The notes beneath the pieces were generated by a model, which saw only the letters and a program-made list of their open reading frames with translations, made no database searches and was not told the origin of the DNA. Position numbers and translations under genes: made by a program. 64,000 bases of DNA from Brachionus koreanus. Its lineage: Eukaryota; Rotifera; Eurotatoria; Ploima; Brachionidae. Shown here one piece after another: positions 26,416-38,000 of this stretch (its first letter is position 1; every line of letters starts with the position of its first letter). Where the stretch lies: positions 1,480,247-1,544,246 of the forward strand of contig PJRA01000508.1 of the NCBI GenBank assembly GCA_016987375.1, in the 5' to 3' direction.

Positions 26416-28143
26416 ATGTCTAAGCAAGAAAGAAAAATGGGTCAACCCTCACAGGAAGTAACCATGTCAAATTGCTTAGTGTTTTACAGATACATAACGA
26501 CATTGAATAGCGGAAATATATTCATGCTGTTCTTGACCGCTCGTTTCCTCTCAGTTTATTACAATTTGATCTGGGACTGTGATGAAACATACAATTACTG
26601 GGATCCATTGCATTTTTTAATGTACGGACAAGGCACTCAAACATGGGAATATTCACCAGACTATGCTTTACGTTCCTATTTGTATTTATTTGTTCACTAC
26701 ATATTTATATATCCATTCAAGTTCTTAATAACTTCCAAAATAACCATGTTCTATGTACTTCGATTTGTATTTGCTCTTGTTCAAAGTTACACAGACACAA
26801 AATTATTTGAAGGACTGAAAAAACTTGGCCATCTTGACAGACAAACATTTCAATACACTCATTATTATTATTTAGTTTTAAATTTGACAAATGTTGGTAT
26901 GTTTCTATCAACCACATCATTTTTACCATCAACATTTTCGCTCTATCTGATCACATATGCCTATTCAAGTATTTATCAGAATAATTTTATTCGATCAGTA
27001 TTTGCTATCGGTTTAGCAGTATTGCTAGCCTGGCCTTTTGTTGTAATCATTGGTATTCCAGTGGCAATTAATTATATAATTCAAAAGCCGATATTTGATT
27101 TTGTGAAAACTACAGCAATTTCAGGAATATTAATATTATCACCGCTGATATTAATTGATAGCTTATTTTATGGAAAATTAGCTATCGCGCCATTGAATAT
27201 TTTTGTTTACAATGTTCTAGATTCAAGCGGCAAAGGTCCGGATCTTTATGGACGTGAGCCGTTTAGCTATTATATCAAAAATTTATTTCTCAATTTTAAT
27301 ATTTTATTTCCGATTTCAATTTTAAATTGTTTTGCAATAATCTATCTTTATCTTAAAAACAAGCATTTGTCAAAGAATGCATCTCTGACTTATCTGGGAA
27401 TGTTTTTATGGTTGCTGATAATTATGACCCGTTCTCACAAGGAAGAGCGTTTTATGTTTCCAATCTATAGTTTATTTTTAATTAATTCATCTATTTTTTT
27501 GGCATTTTTTTCAAAATTTTTGTCAATGAAACACAAAATATTCAAAATTATTCCTAATTTGGTAATATTTATCCATGCTCTATTAAGTTTATCACGTTTG
27601 CTGGCTCTTCTATTTAATTATTCATCAACAATTCAAGTATATGCTAAATTAAATAATCAGGATGTTAAATTTAGTTCATCGCATTTAAATTTCAAATCTG
27701 AAATAAATGTTTGTGTTGGGAAAGAATGGTATAGATTTCCAAGCTATTTTTTTATTCCTGAAAAAACAGAAGTTCATGATTGGAATCTCAGATTTTTAGA
27801 ATCGGATTTCAAGGGTCAATTACCCGGATACTTTAGGAAGGCGATCAATTTCGGTCAAGTTATTGAGTCCACTCGTCATGTTGATAGACTTTTTAACGAT
27901 CTCAATCAGGAAGTAGTTGAACGGTATGTTAGTATGGATAAATGTGATTTTCTAATTGAAACAGATAGCCTAAATGACAAAGAATTTAGTGAAAAAGCAA
28001 AAATAAATTGGCGGTCTTTGGGTAAATTTCGATTTTTTGATTCAGTTCAGAAATATTCATTTTTAAAATCGTTTTATATTCCAATTTTATATGAAAAACA
28101 TGTAAAATTTACCTATTTTAATTTAAGAATAAGAATACCCTAA
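26416..28143 (+). CDS. alg9: ALG9 alpha-1,2-mannosyltransferase (intronless)
   Basis: ALG9 adds the seventh and ninth mannoses to the lipid-linked oligosaccharide in the ER lumen, using dolichol-phosphate mannose, for N-glycosylation. The single open frame encodes 575 residues, close to the family norm. GT22-family landmarks are intact: the luminal DCDETYNYWDP (54-64), TWEYSPDYALRSY (76-88), PSTFSLY, LAWPF, APLNIFVYNV (258-267), GPDLYGREPF, HKEERFMFP (341-349) and NVCVGKEWYRFPS (431-443). Many hydrophobic segments fit a multi-pass ER membrane protein. The first ATG is used; another Met at residue 17 is possible. Unlike every other long gene here it has no introns, which could mean intron loss or an old retrocopy. 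It lies between the two TTC30 copies. Confidence 0.95.
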   Translation: MSKQERKMGQPSQEVTMSNCLVFYRYITTLNSGNIFMLFLTARFLSVYYNLIWDCDETYNYWDPLHFLMYGQGTQTWEYSPDYALRSYLYLFVHYIFIYPFKFLITSKITMFYVLRFVFALVQSYTDTKLFEGLKKLGHLDRQTFQYTHYYYLVLNLTNVGMFLSTTSFLPSTFSLYLITYAYSSIYQNNFIRSVFAIGLAVLLAWPFVVIIGIPVAINYIIQKPIFDFVKTTAISGILILSPLILIDSLFYGKLAIAPLNIFVYNVLDSSGKGPDLYGREPFSYYIKNLFLNFNILFPISILNCFAIIYLYLKNKHLSKNASLTYLGMFLWLLIIMTRSHKEERFMFPIYSLFLINSSIFLAFFSKFLSMKHKIFKIIPNLVIFIHALLSLSRLLALLFNYSSTIQVYAKLNNQDVKFSSSHLNFKSEINVCVGKEWYRFPSYFFIPEKTEVHDWNLRFLESDFKGQLPGYFRKAINFGQVIESTRHVDRLFNDLNQEVVERYVSMDKCDFLIETDSLNDKEFSEKAKINWRSLGKFRFFDSVQKYSFLKSFYIPILYEKHVKFTYFNLRIRIP

Positions 28144-29316
28144 AAATTTATTAAAAACATTTAAGATTAATAAATTAATTAAAATGATAATTTTTCATTT
28201 AAAAATCAATAAAAATCTAATTATTTTTTACCGTATTCAATAATGATAGCAAGACTCTTTATGTCGAGTCAAAGATCATACTTCATAAAATTTAGTTTTT
28301 TTTGTTGTAATCAAAATTTAACTTTAATTTTAGAAATTTTTGATTATTAAAATTTTTCATTTTTTTTGAAAAAACAAAAGAGGTATTATCATTACTGGTC
28401 TTTGCTGAACATGATAATAGTATCAAGGAATAAATTGAGTAAGGAAACTATCTTAGCCAAAACAATCAGCAGCTTCAAAAGCTAATTGATCATTATCAGA
28501 GTTTTACTAAAAAATTGAATAAAGTCTAATTTTTAGATTATATATTTTAATAAGACCAACTGTGATCTTTAAAAAAAATTATTTTTCAAGATAAAATACT
28601 AATCTTTACGTCTATTTTCAAATTTAATTGGAAACAACATTTAAAGATAAGTAGTAAGATGGGTTAGTGTGAATGGTAAGTGTGAATGGGGTGACAACTT
28701 TTAAATTATAATTTTGTTTTTTTCTTGCTGAAAATTAATAAATTTTCCTAAGATTTTATATTTTTGAATAGCCAAAATTTATATAAAAACCAACTTTTTT
28801 GATTGATTATTTTATCTTGGCCTCCTAATTTAGACTCCAAAATGGGTGATTTGGAACAAATTATGAATTTTGTAGAATTGGTCAAAGCTGGTGAATTTTG
28901 ATTATTTCAAATTACCTATTTAGTCTATAAGTTACAAAGAGAATCAAACTTCATTAGGATCTGGCTCAAAAAGCGCATTAAGTGACGAGCCATATTTGAT
29001 TGACACGCCTCGAAATGATGGCTCATCAAGTGTTTCAGTTTCTTAAAAGAAACTTTTTCTCAAAATTAAAAAGTAAATGAAAAGAGAAAAAAACTGAAGA
29101 AAGACTATGCTCAATCTTTAATTAAAGAAAAAAACAGTAAATATTGATAAAAAAATCGAGAATTTAGAAAGTCCAACAACTAGGAGTGTTAATAAAAAAA
29201 AGCAAAATGAAATAGTTGATAATTTTATAATTTGTTTTATTTGTAAAATTAAATTCGATTTAGGTAATTATTGCAAAATACTTGGCAAAATAGTAGTCAA
29301 AGTTGTACTAGTTTTT
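28144..29316. other. Spacer after ALG9
   Basis: Mostly AT-rich. At about 28940-29050 the plus strand has a short coding-like stretch (SGSKSALSDEPYLIDTPRND) followed by stops, of unknown origin. Nothing else is recognised. Confidence 0.35.
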
Positions 29317-29344
29317 TTGTTGTTTATTCCTTATTCACTCCTTG

Positions 29345-29690
29345 TGGAGCGTAGGCTCATTACTTTTGATTTCTACTCAAGTCGATCGATCTTTCGCCTT
29401 CACCCTTGCTTCTTCCGATGTCATTCCCATTTCGGTGAGCTCTTTCATGATTGTTGGCCTCCATNNNNNNNNNNNNNNNNNNNNNNNNNNNNNNNNNNNN
29501 NNNNNNNNNNNNNCTCTGAATTTGTTCTTTTGTATTGTTCAGCATTCGACAGTGTCTCAGACCAGTCTATATCCAGAATCCTTCGCAGGCTTCCAGTGTT
29601 GAAGGTATTTAGACCTCTTTTTCAGACTCACATTATCCAGCATTCACTTCCGTACATCAGTGTTGCTTTTACTACCCAAAATTTAGGTCT
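29345..29690 (-). mobile_element. LINE ORF2 C-terminal fragment, inverted copy
   Basis: The minus strand reads LMYGSECW near 29.66 kb, then a piece ending before the 49-base gap, and on the far side HERAHRNGNDIGRSKGEGE. This is the same family tail as at 579-945. Stops and a frame change make it non-functional, and the gap interrupts it. Confidence 0.55.
29465..29513. other. Assembly gap of 49 N
   Basis: A run of N inside the LINE fragment; probably repeat-induced. Confidence 1.
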
Positions 29691-29849
29691 AATTAGGTGA
29701 ATGAATTGCGCATTTTCATGGCAAACTGAGTTGAAAGACCAAAAAAATTGGGTCACTCGGTTTGGTCATCTTACTATAATCATTAAAGAGCTTATATATG
29801 AGCTTATTTTAGATTAAAAAAAAATAAAAAAAAATAAATGTGTTTCAAA

Positions 29850-30560
29850 TAAGATGCAGATGATGTATGCTGATGACTCAAAATTCTTAGCTATTGTTAA
29901 TCAAGTTTATCAAGTTAATCAAGTTATTATGAAAAAATGAAGTCACAAAAAGATTTAGATGCGATTTGTGAATGGAGACAGGATCGTAAATGGGTTTTTG
30001 TGCGAAAAAAATGTAAAGTTATGCATTTCGGAAGATTGAATGAGAGACGTAAGTATATAACTGATACCAATAAAAAAAGTGGGAATGTAACACCATAGGT
30101 TACTATCTGCGAGAGAGATTTATGAGTGATGGTATCATCTGATTTTAAGTGGAATGTTCAATTAAAATGTACAAAAGCAATCAAGATCCTAGGAATGCTT
30201 AAGCGAACATTAGTTATTAGAGATAAGAACTTAAGAACTTAATGTGAAATTCAAGTAAAAAGATGGATGTGAATCAGACTTGTTTTAAGTCACAAATCTT
30301 ATGTCAAGTCAAGTTAGTGGCTTAAATATTTAATTTAAGTCGTAACTTTGACTTAATTTTTTGTGACTTAGACTTAAAAAACAAGTCTGATGGGAATGCA
30401 TTAGAAAAAGTCCAGGAACGCACCACAAAAATACCTTTGGAGAGCTATGGAATATGAAATGATATTGTTGAAGATGGGGCTATCAAAACTAAGTTAAATC
30501 TTTCTAAATAGAATAGATTTATAGAAAAGCCCGACAATGGAATAGATTGCCTGATAGTGA
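29850..30560 (+). mobile_element. Degraded LINE reverse transcriptase with nested insertion
   Basis: The plus strand contains YADDSKFLAIV, the RT catalytic YADD box. It continues with KDLDAICEWRQ, KKCKVMHFG, MVSSDFKW, KAIKILGMLKRT and, after an interruption at 30274-30390, LEKVQERTTKIP. This is the same order as the LINE at 6746-7630, so the two are related elements. Numerous stops make it a fossil. The interruption is a small inverted-repeat element (see next). Confidence 0.8.
30274..30390. mobile_element. 117-bp inverted-repeat element nested in a LINE
   Basis: The ends are TCAGACTTGTTTTAAGTC and the reverse complement TCAGACTTGTTTTTTAAGTC, so the terminal repeats match except for a 2-base length difference. 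The interior is rich in AAGTC/GACTT motifs and cannot code. It splits the LINE reading between two conserved blocks, so it inserted after the LINE. No clear target duplication is visible. Confidence 0.65.
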
Positions 30561-31019
30561 TATAAAATCTTAGGGTTGGACAAATTGAATGAATATAGCT
30601 GTTTGAGCTCTACAATCCCAAAAAGCAGTAATGCGCTCAGACATTTTTGTTAGAATGTCCCACTAAGGACAACAAGCTAACTATAATATAAAAATATATA
30701 AATATACATTTTATTTTTGCATATAATTCTAAAAAAATACTGTTCAATTTATATTTATCCCAAACAAAAACTAAATAAATGATTAAATAAAAAATAAAAT
30801 AATTATTATTTTACTATATTGATTAATGATTCGAAAATTGGCTTATTTCTAGAATATTAGAAACAGAATATTCAAAGCCCTCCTTTAAGCAGATGAAATT
30901 TAATAAATATTTTTGTTTCCATGACAGTTTAAATTGAGGTGTCAAGAATAAATTTTTTAAATTCTATTTCTAGTCTAAATGTTAATATAAAAAATATTTA
31001 TTCAGTTAAATTTGCAAAA

Positions 31020-34000
31020 ATGTCCATGAGATATGATCTTAAAGAAGGCGAAGCCACCTACCGGATATATTCTTTAGTAGATATTTTTCATACTCGTTGA
31101 ATTATCTAATTAATATCTCAATTTTTATTTTTAGATACGTGATGGAAAATTTCGTGATGCAATTGATATTTTGAATTTTCAAGTCCAAATCAATAATAAG
31201 GTAAAATTAAAAATTGATAAAAAACAAGCATATAACAAACCAGCTTTTGTATAGTCAAGGGCTGCACTCTCTTTGCTAGCCTATTGCTATTATTATCTTC
31301 AAGACTATGTAAATGCCTCTGACTGCTATGAACAGCTTTCAAATTTATACCCTGACCAAGACCAATATAAGCTTTATTATGCTCAATCGTTATACAAATG
31401 TGGTTTAAATGCAGAAGCTATGAGAATCTCATCTCAAATAGAATCTGCGAATTATGCCACTCAAGTATTTTTATTATTTAAGCATTAAATTAAATTTATT
31501 AAACTAAAATATGTAAATTTTTTTTAGGTTTTGAAGCTTCAAGCTGCAATAAAATATGCCGAAGATGACATTAAAGGATGCATTGTAATTTTTTAGCTGA
31601 TAAATGATAAAATATAATCTTATCAAACATTAAGGAATTTGTTGATCGCTCGTCCAGTTCTGATGATCCCGGAATTGAAATTAATAAAGCTTGTATTTTA
31701 TTTAAAGTAAGTGTAAAATTATGATTAATTAAAAAAATTAATTTATTTCTTAGGAAGATAAAGTCGAAGCTGCTTTGGAAAGATTTAAGCGTGCTCAAAA
31801 GATTCTTGGACAAAAACCAGAAATTTCATATAATATTGCTGTTTGTCATTATCGATTGAGACAGTATGATGTTTCCTTAAAACACATAGCTGATATTATC
31901 GAAAAAGGGATAAAAGAGCATCCAGGTAGGAAACTCTAAACAACATGATTTTCTAAATAAAAGATTTTTATTAAAATAACGGGTGTTCAAAAAGTAATGG
32001 CCCCAGCAAAATAATTTTGAAGAAATTAAGTTTTATATATCATCTTATAGAAAATTTTACAAGGATTTTAAATATATATAAATTATTTTGAAAAAATGAT
32101 CCATTCATAAGTTATGATAAGAAAACACTGAATTTTGACATATTTTTTTTGCTAAAAATTCGAGTGTTTAAGCATGTTTGATCAAAACTTTTGAATTAAA
32201 TAAGATAAATTTATCAAATTTTGTAATTAAAAACTCAATTACCTGGTAATTAATAAAAAATAATTAAAATCATATATTTTTAATATTAAGACACTTAATC
32301 TAGTGACTTAATAAAACAAGACTCGATATAAACAAGTCTAAAAGTTTAGAAAATCTATTAAGTGTAAAAATACAAATATATCTTTTAAAAAAGCTTAAAT
32401 AACAAGCTTGTTCTATTTTTAATAATTTACCTATTAAAAGATGATATATAAAACTTAATTTCTCAAAATTATTTTGCTGGGGACATTTTGATGAAAGGGT
32501 CATAGGTAATGTCATTGCTCTAATTCAAATAATAAACAAAATTCAAATTAAATGAAATTTTTTTACATTAGAAGTTAAGTTACATTCGTATAAAATTTCA
32601 TAGTCTTTTTATTAAAGTAACATGTTTTTTTTTCAATTTAAAAAAAATGGCCATTACTTTTTGAACACCCGGTATTTGAAAATCATTTAAGTAGTTTTTG
32701 AAAAATTGGCTTTCATGTTTTTTACTTTAATTTTTAATTCATAATACAGTGAGAATTTATTATATTCTTCTATTTCTTTAATTTTAATTATTGGAAAGAA
32801 TTTGTTGGAAAAATAAAATATTTGGTGATCAAAGATATTGATTACATGATAAATTTTGGAAACAAAAAAATTAACTATATAAAAACAAAGTAAAGCATTA
32901 ATTGGAATCCAAGAATTCTTTAGACAAAATTATTTAAAATTCTTTTAAAAATCTGTGCTGAAAAAATTTTTTCTCTAGACACAATTTAAAAATTATTTAT
33001 CTAAAATCATTAATTAAAAATTTACCTAAAACACAAAAAAATTTTTTGTCTCTTAAAATTAATAATCTATAAAAATAAATTATATTTTTTACTTTTGAAT
33101 GTTTAATTAGAATTGAGTGTTGGTATGCAAACAGACGGAATTGAAGTTGCTAGTGTTGGAAACACATTAGTACTGCATGAGTCTTGTTTAGTCGAAGCTT
33201 TTAATTTGAAAGCGGCCATTCAATTTAATCTCAAAAATAGTAAAATTTTCTAAATAATTAATAAAAATAAAAAAAAATAATGTTTAATTTTTTTCTTTAG
33301 TGAACAATGCAAGAGAAGCATTGACAGATATGCCACCGAGAACCGAAGCTGAACTTGACCCAATCACTTTGCACAACATAGCTGTAATGAACATGGACGA
33401 AGAGCCCAGTTCTGGATTTGAAAAACTTCAATTTTTAATTCAGCAAAACTCTTTTCCTTTCGAAACATTTGCCAACTTGTGCTTTTTGTATGTGAAATTT
33501 GGCTTTTATAGCTTAGTTGCTGATGTACTGGCTGAAAATTCTCATCTAACATTTAAACATCTCACACCGGTACTTAATTTTTTTTTTTTTTTATTTAAAT
33601 ACAAAATTTTTAAAAAGTATGAATACGAATTTATGGAAGCTAAGATAATGCAGCAAACATCGCCTGAAGAGGCGTACAGAAAGCTAGAAGAAATGGGAGT
33701 AAAACAAATAGACACACTTAGAAAATTAACTAAAGAAGTCCAAGATGTCAGAAAGAGTAATAAAGAAGATCCCATCAAAAAAGCCCTTCAAGAGTATGAT
33801 GACAATTTAGAAAAGTAAATTACAAGTTAAAATTTTTTAGAATTTTATTCCTTTATTGTTTAGGTATATCCCTATTTTGATGGCTCAAGCAAGCATTTAT
33901 TGGGACATGCAAAACTATACAGCTATTGAAAAAATTTTTCGAAAATCAGTCGAATTTTGTAGTGATCATGACGTTTGGAGACTTAATGTTGGTCATGTAC

Positions 34001-34748
34001 TTTTTATGCAGGATAATAATAAATACCGAGATGCCATTGGGTTTTACGAACCTATTGTCAAAAAACATTACGATAATGTAGTTTATTAAAGAGTTTCAAT
34101 AAGTTAATAAGTTGATTTTATTTTTTAGATTTTGAATGTAAGCCCAATTGTTTTGGCAAATTTGTGTGTGACTTATATAATGACTAGTCTAAATGAAGAA
34201 GTATAATTGAAAAAAAGTTTAGATATAAAATTTATAAATATAATTTAAAAGGCCGAAGAATTGATGAGAAAAATAGAAAGAGAAGAGGACCATGCTGCCA
34301 TGGACAACCCTGAGCGAAAATTTTATCACTTGTGTATTGTAAACTTAGTCATTGGAACACTATATTGCGCTAAAGGAAACTACGAGTTTGGAATATCCAG
34401 AGTAATGAAAAGCTTAGAGCCATATCAGAAAAAATTGGGCACTGATACGTGGTATTATACCAAGCGGTGCTTTTTGGCCTTATTCGAGAACATGTCCAAG
34501 CATTTGGTTTTGCTTAAAGATTCTTTTGTCGGAGAAATAATCCAGTTTTTAACACATTGTGAAAGTATGCAAAAATTAGATTTAATCTAAAATAAAATAT
34601 TAATTTTGTATTTAAAGTGTATGGAAAGGATGTTAAGGCAAATGTCGAAATGCCAATGGATCCTCAACCTATGCATCCAGGTCGCAATACCGTAGCATAT
34701 GAAGCTCGATATCTCAAGTGGCTTTTGTTTGAAATAATTGAATATTAA
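31020..34748 (+). CDS. ttc30: TTC30/IFT70 paralog B, intraflagellar transport TPR protein
   Basis: This second intact IFT-B TPR subunit has thirteen exons: 31020-31076, 31135-31200, 31255-31464, 31528-31584, 31635-31706, 31754-31925, 33111-33239, 33301-33569, 33618-33814, 33864-34077, 34129-34200, 34252-34564 and 34618-34748. All phases close, giving 652 residues. Its exons correspond one-to-one in length with paralog A except for introns: B has extra introns at 31465-31527 and 31707-31753 and lacks A's 3' intron. The sequence is closer to the vertebrate consensus in places (EKIFRKSVEFC, AIGFYEPIVKKHYDN, LYCAKGNYEFGISRV). Intron 6 is 1.2 kb and carries a mariner-like element. Both copies appear functional, so they may share or divide ciliary roles. 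Confidence 0.96.
31979..32672. mobile_element. Mariner/Tc1-like non-autonomous element in a TTC30-B intron
   Basis: The element is 694 bp and flanked by TA on both sides (31977-31978 and 32673-32674). Terminal inverted repeats of about 24 bp read CGGGTGTTCAAAAAGTAATGGCC from each end. A second, longer inverted pair lies inside: about 32000-32058 reappears reversed at about 32425-32482 (shared core CCCCAGCAAAATAATTTTG). The left arms are contiguous, while the right ones are about 160 bp apart, as if an insertion split the right terminal repeat. There is no transposase frame. Confidence 0.75.
33111..33769. repeat. Near-identical tract shared by the TTC30 paralogs (copy B side)
   Basis: This is the partner of 22389-23049. 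It covers exons 7 and 8, part of exon 9 and the two introns between. The left border coincides with the exon's first base, since the upstream introns are unrelated. The right border is AATAAAGAAGA, after which the codons diverge. Confidence 0.85.
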
Positions 34749-35022
34749 GCTGACATAATATATATTTTTTATCTCATTAACTTGATAATCTCATTTTAAA
34801 AATAAAAAATTCCAGTTCATCAAAATGAACTTTACATTAAATTAATTATTTAATTAAGTTTATTAAACAAAAAATATTTGTTAACTATTTTTAAATTTGT
34901 ATTTTGATTAGAGAAAAATTTCATTTAATTCATCTTAAATCTGTCAAATATTTTAATTAAGAGATTAAAAAAAATCGATGCCAATAAATTAAAGTTGTAA
35001 GTAACAAAATATTATTGAATGT

Positions 35023-38000
35023 CTATTTTATTTTTCCAGCAGATTTTAAATCAGGTGATTTCACTAGTGACTCTTTTTTTCCATTTGGTGATATTTTTTC
35101 TCCATTTGAATTTTCAATTTCTTCTTTTTGATTTAAAGAATTTTTGAACAATTGCCGAGATCTCTTTGGAGTTTCGTTCTCAGCTTCATTACCTGAATCT
35201 ACAGGTAGAGTTTTGAAAGCTCGAATATTTTTGTTCCATAAAGAAGTTGATTTAAACTTTCCCTTAGGTGATTCAGACTCATCATCCAAAATGTAAATAG
35301 CCTCTGAATCAGAATCAATCGATTGTTTAACTGAGATGTCTAGCTCTTTATCTGACGTGAGGATAATTGAGCTATGTTGACTTTGAATTTCATTATTTTT
35401 TTCACTTTTTCTCATTCTTACACTCTTTTTACGAATTTTTTTTTTCGGACTTTCCGAACTTTCTGATTTTGTATTCAAATTTCTCTGCTTTCTTTCTCTT
35501 CTCAGGCGTTTATTAGTGCTATCAGGTTCATTTTTTACCGGTTCTTCATCACTATTTTGTTTTTTCTGTACACATGCTACACATTCCCAGCCATATAATT
35601 TGGTCTTTTTTGGTACTGAACTAAGAGGAGGGTCCAAACAATTGATGTGATAAATATTTGAACAGGTATCACAATCGATCATTAGATGCAAATTAGTTTT
35701 TTGATTACATACAATGCAACTTAGTTTAATTTAGAAAATTTGAATTATTTTTACTCAGTTCTAAAATACCTCGAGTCTAAATTTAAATTGTTCAAAATAT
35801 CTACATTTTTGCTCTGCTTACACCATTTTCTTTTTGTATGAGAAATTTTTGGTAAAATTTTTTCCACTGGTTTTTCAATTTTTTGACTAATTTCTGATAT
35901 TTCAAAGGTTTTAAAAATTTTTTCAAAAAAATCATGCGGATAGCTTTCCTCTGTTAATACAAGCTTTAGCAAACTTGAGTAAATTTTATATTTTTCGGTT
36001 ATTTTTTTTTTAATTTCAAGCAGATTTTGACGTTCGTTTAGACCCTAAATAAATTTATAAATTAATATAATTTTTGATTTAAAAAATTTATTTAAAAAAA
36101 AACTAATATATAGTAAAAATTAAATTTTAATTTTAATTGTCACCATTTTTCTATAAACTAATTCTTAGTAATTAAAGCATCCAATATTCTAATTTAATAA
36201 AATTAAAAAAGACTAGTCTCTCTATTCTGTTAAATTTTTAAAACCATTTTGAGTTACTGTTTCCAAATCTAATGATGCTACTAACTCAAAAAATTTACGA
36301 TTAATTTAATTAGAATTTTATTCAAACCTTACAACAAGCTCTTTTTCTAAAAAATCTACTTCATAGAGTTCAAAGGACAGCAAGAAAGTGTATACTGAGT
36401 TTGCGTAACATGAGTTATGAGAATAGATTGAAAAATTTGGGCTGACAACTCTTGAAGAAATATAATGCTCAACGTAGCACAAAAAGAATTCAATTAGTCA
36501 AGATTTACTTACCAAGACTGCTTAATTTTTTGTTTTAATTAATTGATTTCTCTTCTTTTTTTTATCTACTGATGTATAACAGCTCTGCCATAGAAAGGTA
36601 TTTTAACTAAAGCTAAGCGAGTTAGATCTGTTGCTGATTATCACCTAACATATTAACATTTTTTTTTAAATCTTTTACTTTATTTTTGTTTTCAATTTTA
36701 AGAAATATTTTTTGAAAAGGTATGTCCGAATGTCAATGGAAAACCTTCTTATAAACCCTCAAGTTTTCCATTTTTATATTTTAATTAAGCGAATTTAAAA
36801 GAACGACTACTTAACCAAAGAATAAAATGTTATCTAATCAAAAAAGTTTAATATTAACTTTAGTAAAATTTATTTAAATAAGCCTGTTTTTATTTCGTAT
36901 ACCAATTTTCTTTTTTGATGCAATAAAAAGATGCATTACTAAGAAAATTTGAAAAATAAATAAAACAAAAATATATTTTTTTAAATCCAATTTTTTATTG
37001 AATTTAAGAAGAAAATTTCTGATGAAGATTTTTTACTTTCTAAAATTTTCTAAATCAAGCCTACTATAATTTTTTTTGAAAAAATTTTTATTTGATTTAA
37101 CTAGATTATTTTACTAGATTTGTATTTAATAAATCTAATTTTCTAAAAATAAATTTTTGAATTCGGGTTTTTATCTTACCATTTCATATTCATCTCTAAG
37201 CTGAGCTTCTTCTTCGGTAAGTTCTATTTGGGTTTGCTTTAAAGACTCCAATTCTTTAGCATACTGAGGTATTTTAGTTTCTCTTTCTTGGAAAAAAAAA
37301 ATTAATCAAACAAAATCAAAATTTTTTTACCAATTTACCAAAATAATATTTGATAAAGTCGCTTGTAAAAGTAACTGACGTAGTTGAATGGCTCTTTTTT
37401 TCTACATTTACATTGTTTGTATCGTTTAATTTGTTTTTTCTCACAAGACTTTTTAACACTAAGGGACAAGTTGTAAGAAGTCGAGTTTTTTTCTGTTCAA
37501 CTGGCTTAGAAAACATTTTATCCTTATCCATCTCATATCTTTCGATGGCTTTCCTAAATTTTTTAAGCAATCTTTCCTTGAATAAAAAAATTAATCAAAA
37601 TTAAAATAATTAAAAATTTTAATGCAACTTTGTTTTGATCAGATTCTATTTCAAATAGCCGTCGATCACCAAGATTTCTAGATCTATAACTAGATATCAT
37701 TGCAAAGTAATTATTTTTTCTTGATTTAATAAAATTTGGTTCGTTATGTAATTTACAATATCCTATAAAAGGATCACTGCTATTCTTTTAAATTAAATGA
37801 AATTATTTGCGAAAAGATTATGATTAACTAGATAATATTTTACTTGTGGTTGAAATGGGTCGACTAAGAGGCCATGCTTTTGAGCACATGTAACATGAAA
37901 ATAATTCTTGCACATACCAGCATCGCATTTAATGCATATACCTGTGCGGGAATTTCGAATATCATCACAGAGTGAGCAAACGTGTTCACCCCAGTTATTA

